Made by a program: the position numbers and the translations under genes. DNA of 5,507 nt from Conexibacter sp. (lineage in GTDB: Bacteria > Actinomycetota > Thermoleophilia > Solirubrobacterales > Solirubrobacteraceae): the NCBI GenBank assembly GCA_025964055.1, contig JAOPZP010000110.1, positions 1 through 5,507 on the forward strand, written 5' to 3'. The notes beneath the pieces were generated by a model that was not told the origin of the DNA, ran no database searches, and worked only from the letters and a program-made list of their open reading frames with translations. Positions 4,891-5,507 of this stretch are shown here, one piece after another; position 1 is the first letter of the stretch; each line of letters begins with the position of its first letter.

Positions 4891-5507
4891 GTGTCGACCC
4901 TTCGGATCGTCATCCTGGCCGCGCTGGGCCTGCTCGTGCTGAGCGGGTCTGCGTTCGGGCTGTCCGAGGCGCTGCGGCGCACCAGCGACACCCACGCGAC
5001 GCTGACCGCCAAGGTCCGCAAGATCGTGGTCCGGACCGACGTCGGCAACATCGACGTCCGCGCCGGCCTGACGGGCGACGTGATGATCGCCCGCCACGAC
5101 GCCTGGCTCCTGGACCGGCCGCAGGTCAAGGAGCGCTACGCCGACGGCGTGCTGACGATCGAGACGCGCTGCGGCGGGCTGAAGTCCGTGCTGCGCTGCC
5201 GCAGCGACCTGCGCATCGACGCGCCCCCGGAGGTCGACGTGACGGTGCGCGCCGACGCGGGCGACGTCGACCTGCGCGGCCTCAGCGGCCGCGCCGACAT
5301 CCAGACCGCCTCGGGCGACATCCGCACCCAGCGGCTGGAGCCCGTCACCGTGCGGGCGACCACCGACGGCGGCGACGTCTCGCTCGACCTCTTCGGCCAG
5401 CCCGCCCGCACCGAGGCCACCACCAACGGCGGCAACGTCCGGGTGACGGTGCCCTACGGCCCCTACCGGGTCGACGCCAACACGGCGGCCGGCAACGTGA
5501 AGGTCGT
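4891..5507 (+). CDS. DUF4097-type beta-repeat protein with N-terminal signal/anchor (3' truncated)
   Basis: The GTG at 4891 opens a frame still running at the window end (205 residues seen). Residues 4-23 (LRIVILAALGLLVLSGSAFG) are a hydrophobic segment after a short N-terminus with one Arg, either a cleavable signal or a membrane anchor. The rest is therefore predicted outside the cytoplasm. From residue 41 on, the protein is mostly short beta strands with a recurring G-(D/N)-(V/I) turn: VGNIDV (51-56), AGDVDL (123-128), SGDI (141-144), GGDVSL (160-165), GGNVRV (180-185) and AGNVKV (201-205). The last five are 18-20 residues apart, as in the right-handed beta-solenoid pattern of DUF4097 ('putative adhesin') proteins. 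Cys94 and Cys103 could form a disulfide in an inserted loop. The family has no established biochemical activity. It is divergent from dut, with no functional link evident. Confidence 0.8.
   Translation, partial: MSTLRIVILAALGLLVLSGSAFGLSEALRRTSDTHATLTAKVRKIVVRTDVGNIDVRAGLTGDVMIARHDAWLLDRPQVKERYADGVLTIETRCGGLKSVLRCRSDLRIDAPPEVDVTVRADAGDVDLRGLSGRADIQTASGDIRTQRLEPVTVRATTDGGDVSLDLFGQPARTEATTNGGNVRVTVPYGPYRVDANTAAGNVKV

Overview
This 5.5 kb window comes from a very GC-rich bacterial chromosome. Nearly every third codon position in the genes is G or C. The inferred source is a high-GC actinobacterium, possibly of the Thermoleophilia/Solirubrobacterales type. That rests on the DapC and DapE sequence style, the MerR-type HTH fused to a TOBE domain, and the frequent lack of Shine-Dalgarno sequences with a -10-like hexamer just upstream of the start codon. 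No rRNA or other taxonomic marker is present, so the placement is tentative. There is no CRISPR array, insertion sequence, tRNA or phage gene, and no gene-free stretch over 300 bases.

Layout. Positions 1-142 hold the 3' end of an unrecognised + strand gene. Its stop codon lies inside a near-perfect palindrome (133-169) that probably terminates transcription from both sides. Reading leftward on the - strand from 2840 to 200 are three genes: a small HTH-TOBE regulator (2840-2445), dapE (2382-1318) and dapC (1327-200). dapE and dapC overlap by 10 nt. A 173-bp divergent intergenic region (2841-3013) separates the regulator from hflX (3014-4315, +). hflX converges on dut (4770-4318, -) with only 2 bp between the two stop codons. 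A 120-bp divergent region (4771-4890), rich in inverted repeats, separates dut from a DUF4097-type, membrane- or export-targeted beta-repeat protein (4891 to beyond the window end, +).

How the genes relate. DapC and DapE catalyse consecutive steps of the succinylase branch of lysine/meso-diaminopimelate synthesis, which feeds peptidoglycan, and they look translationally coupled. HflX is a ribosome-associated GTPase (ribosome splitting/stress). Dut removes dUTP and makes dUMP. The HTH-TOBE protein resembles molybdate-sensing regulators, but no molybdate gene is visible nearby, so its target is unknown. The DUF4097-type protein has no assigned biochemical role.

Most of the window is conserved housekeeping sequence and I see no convincing new multi-gene system. 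The items most worth a second look are the repeated half-sites between dut and the DUF4097 gene, the set of probable leaderless promoters, the bidirectional terminator palindrome, and the placement of the TOBE regulator beside diaminopimelate genes.
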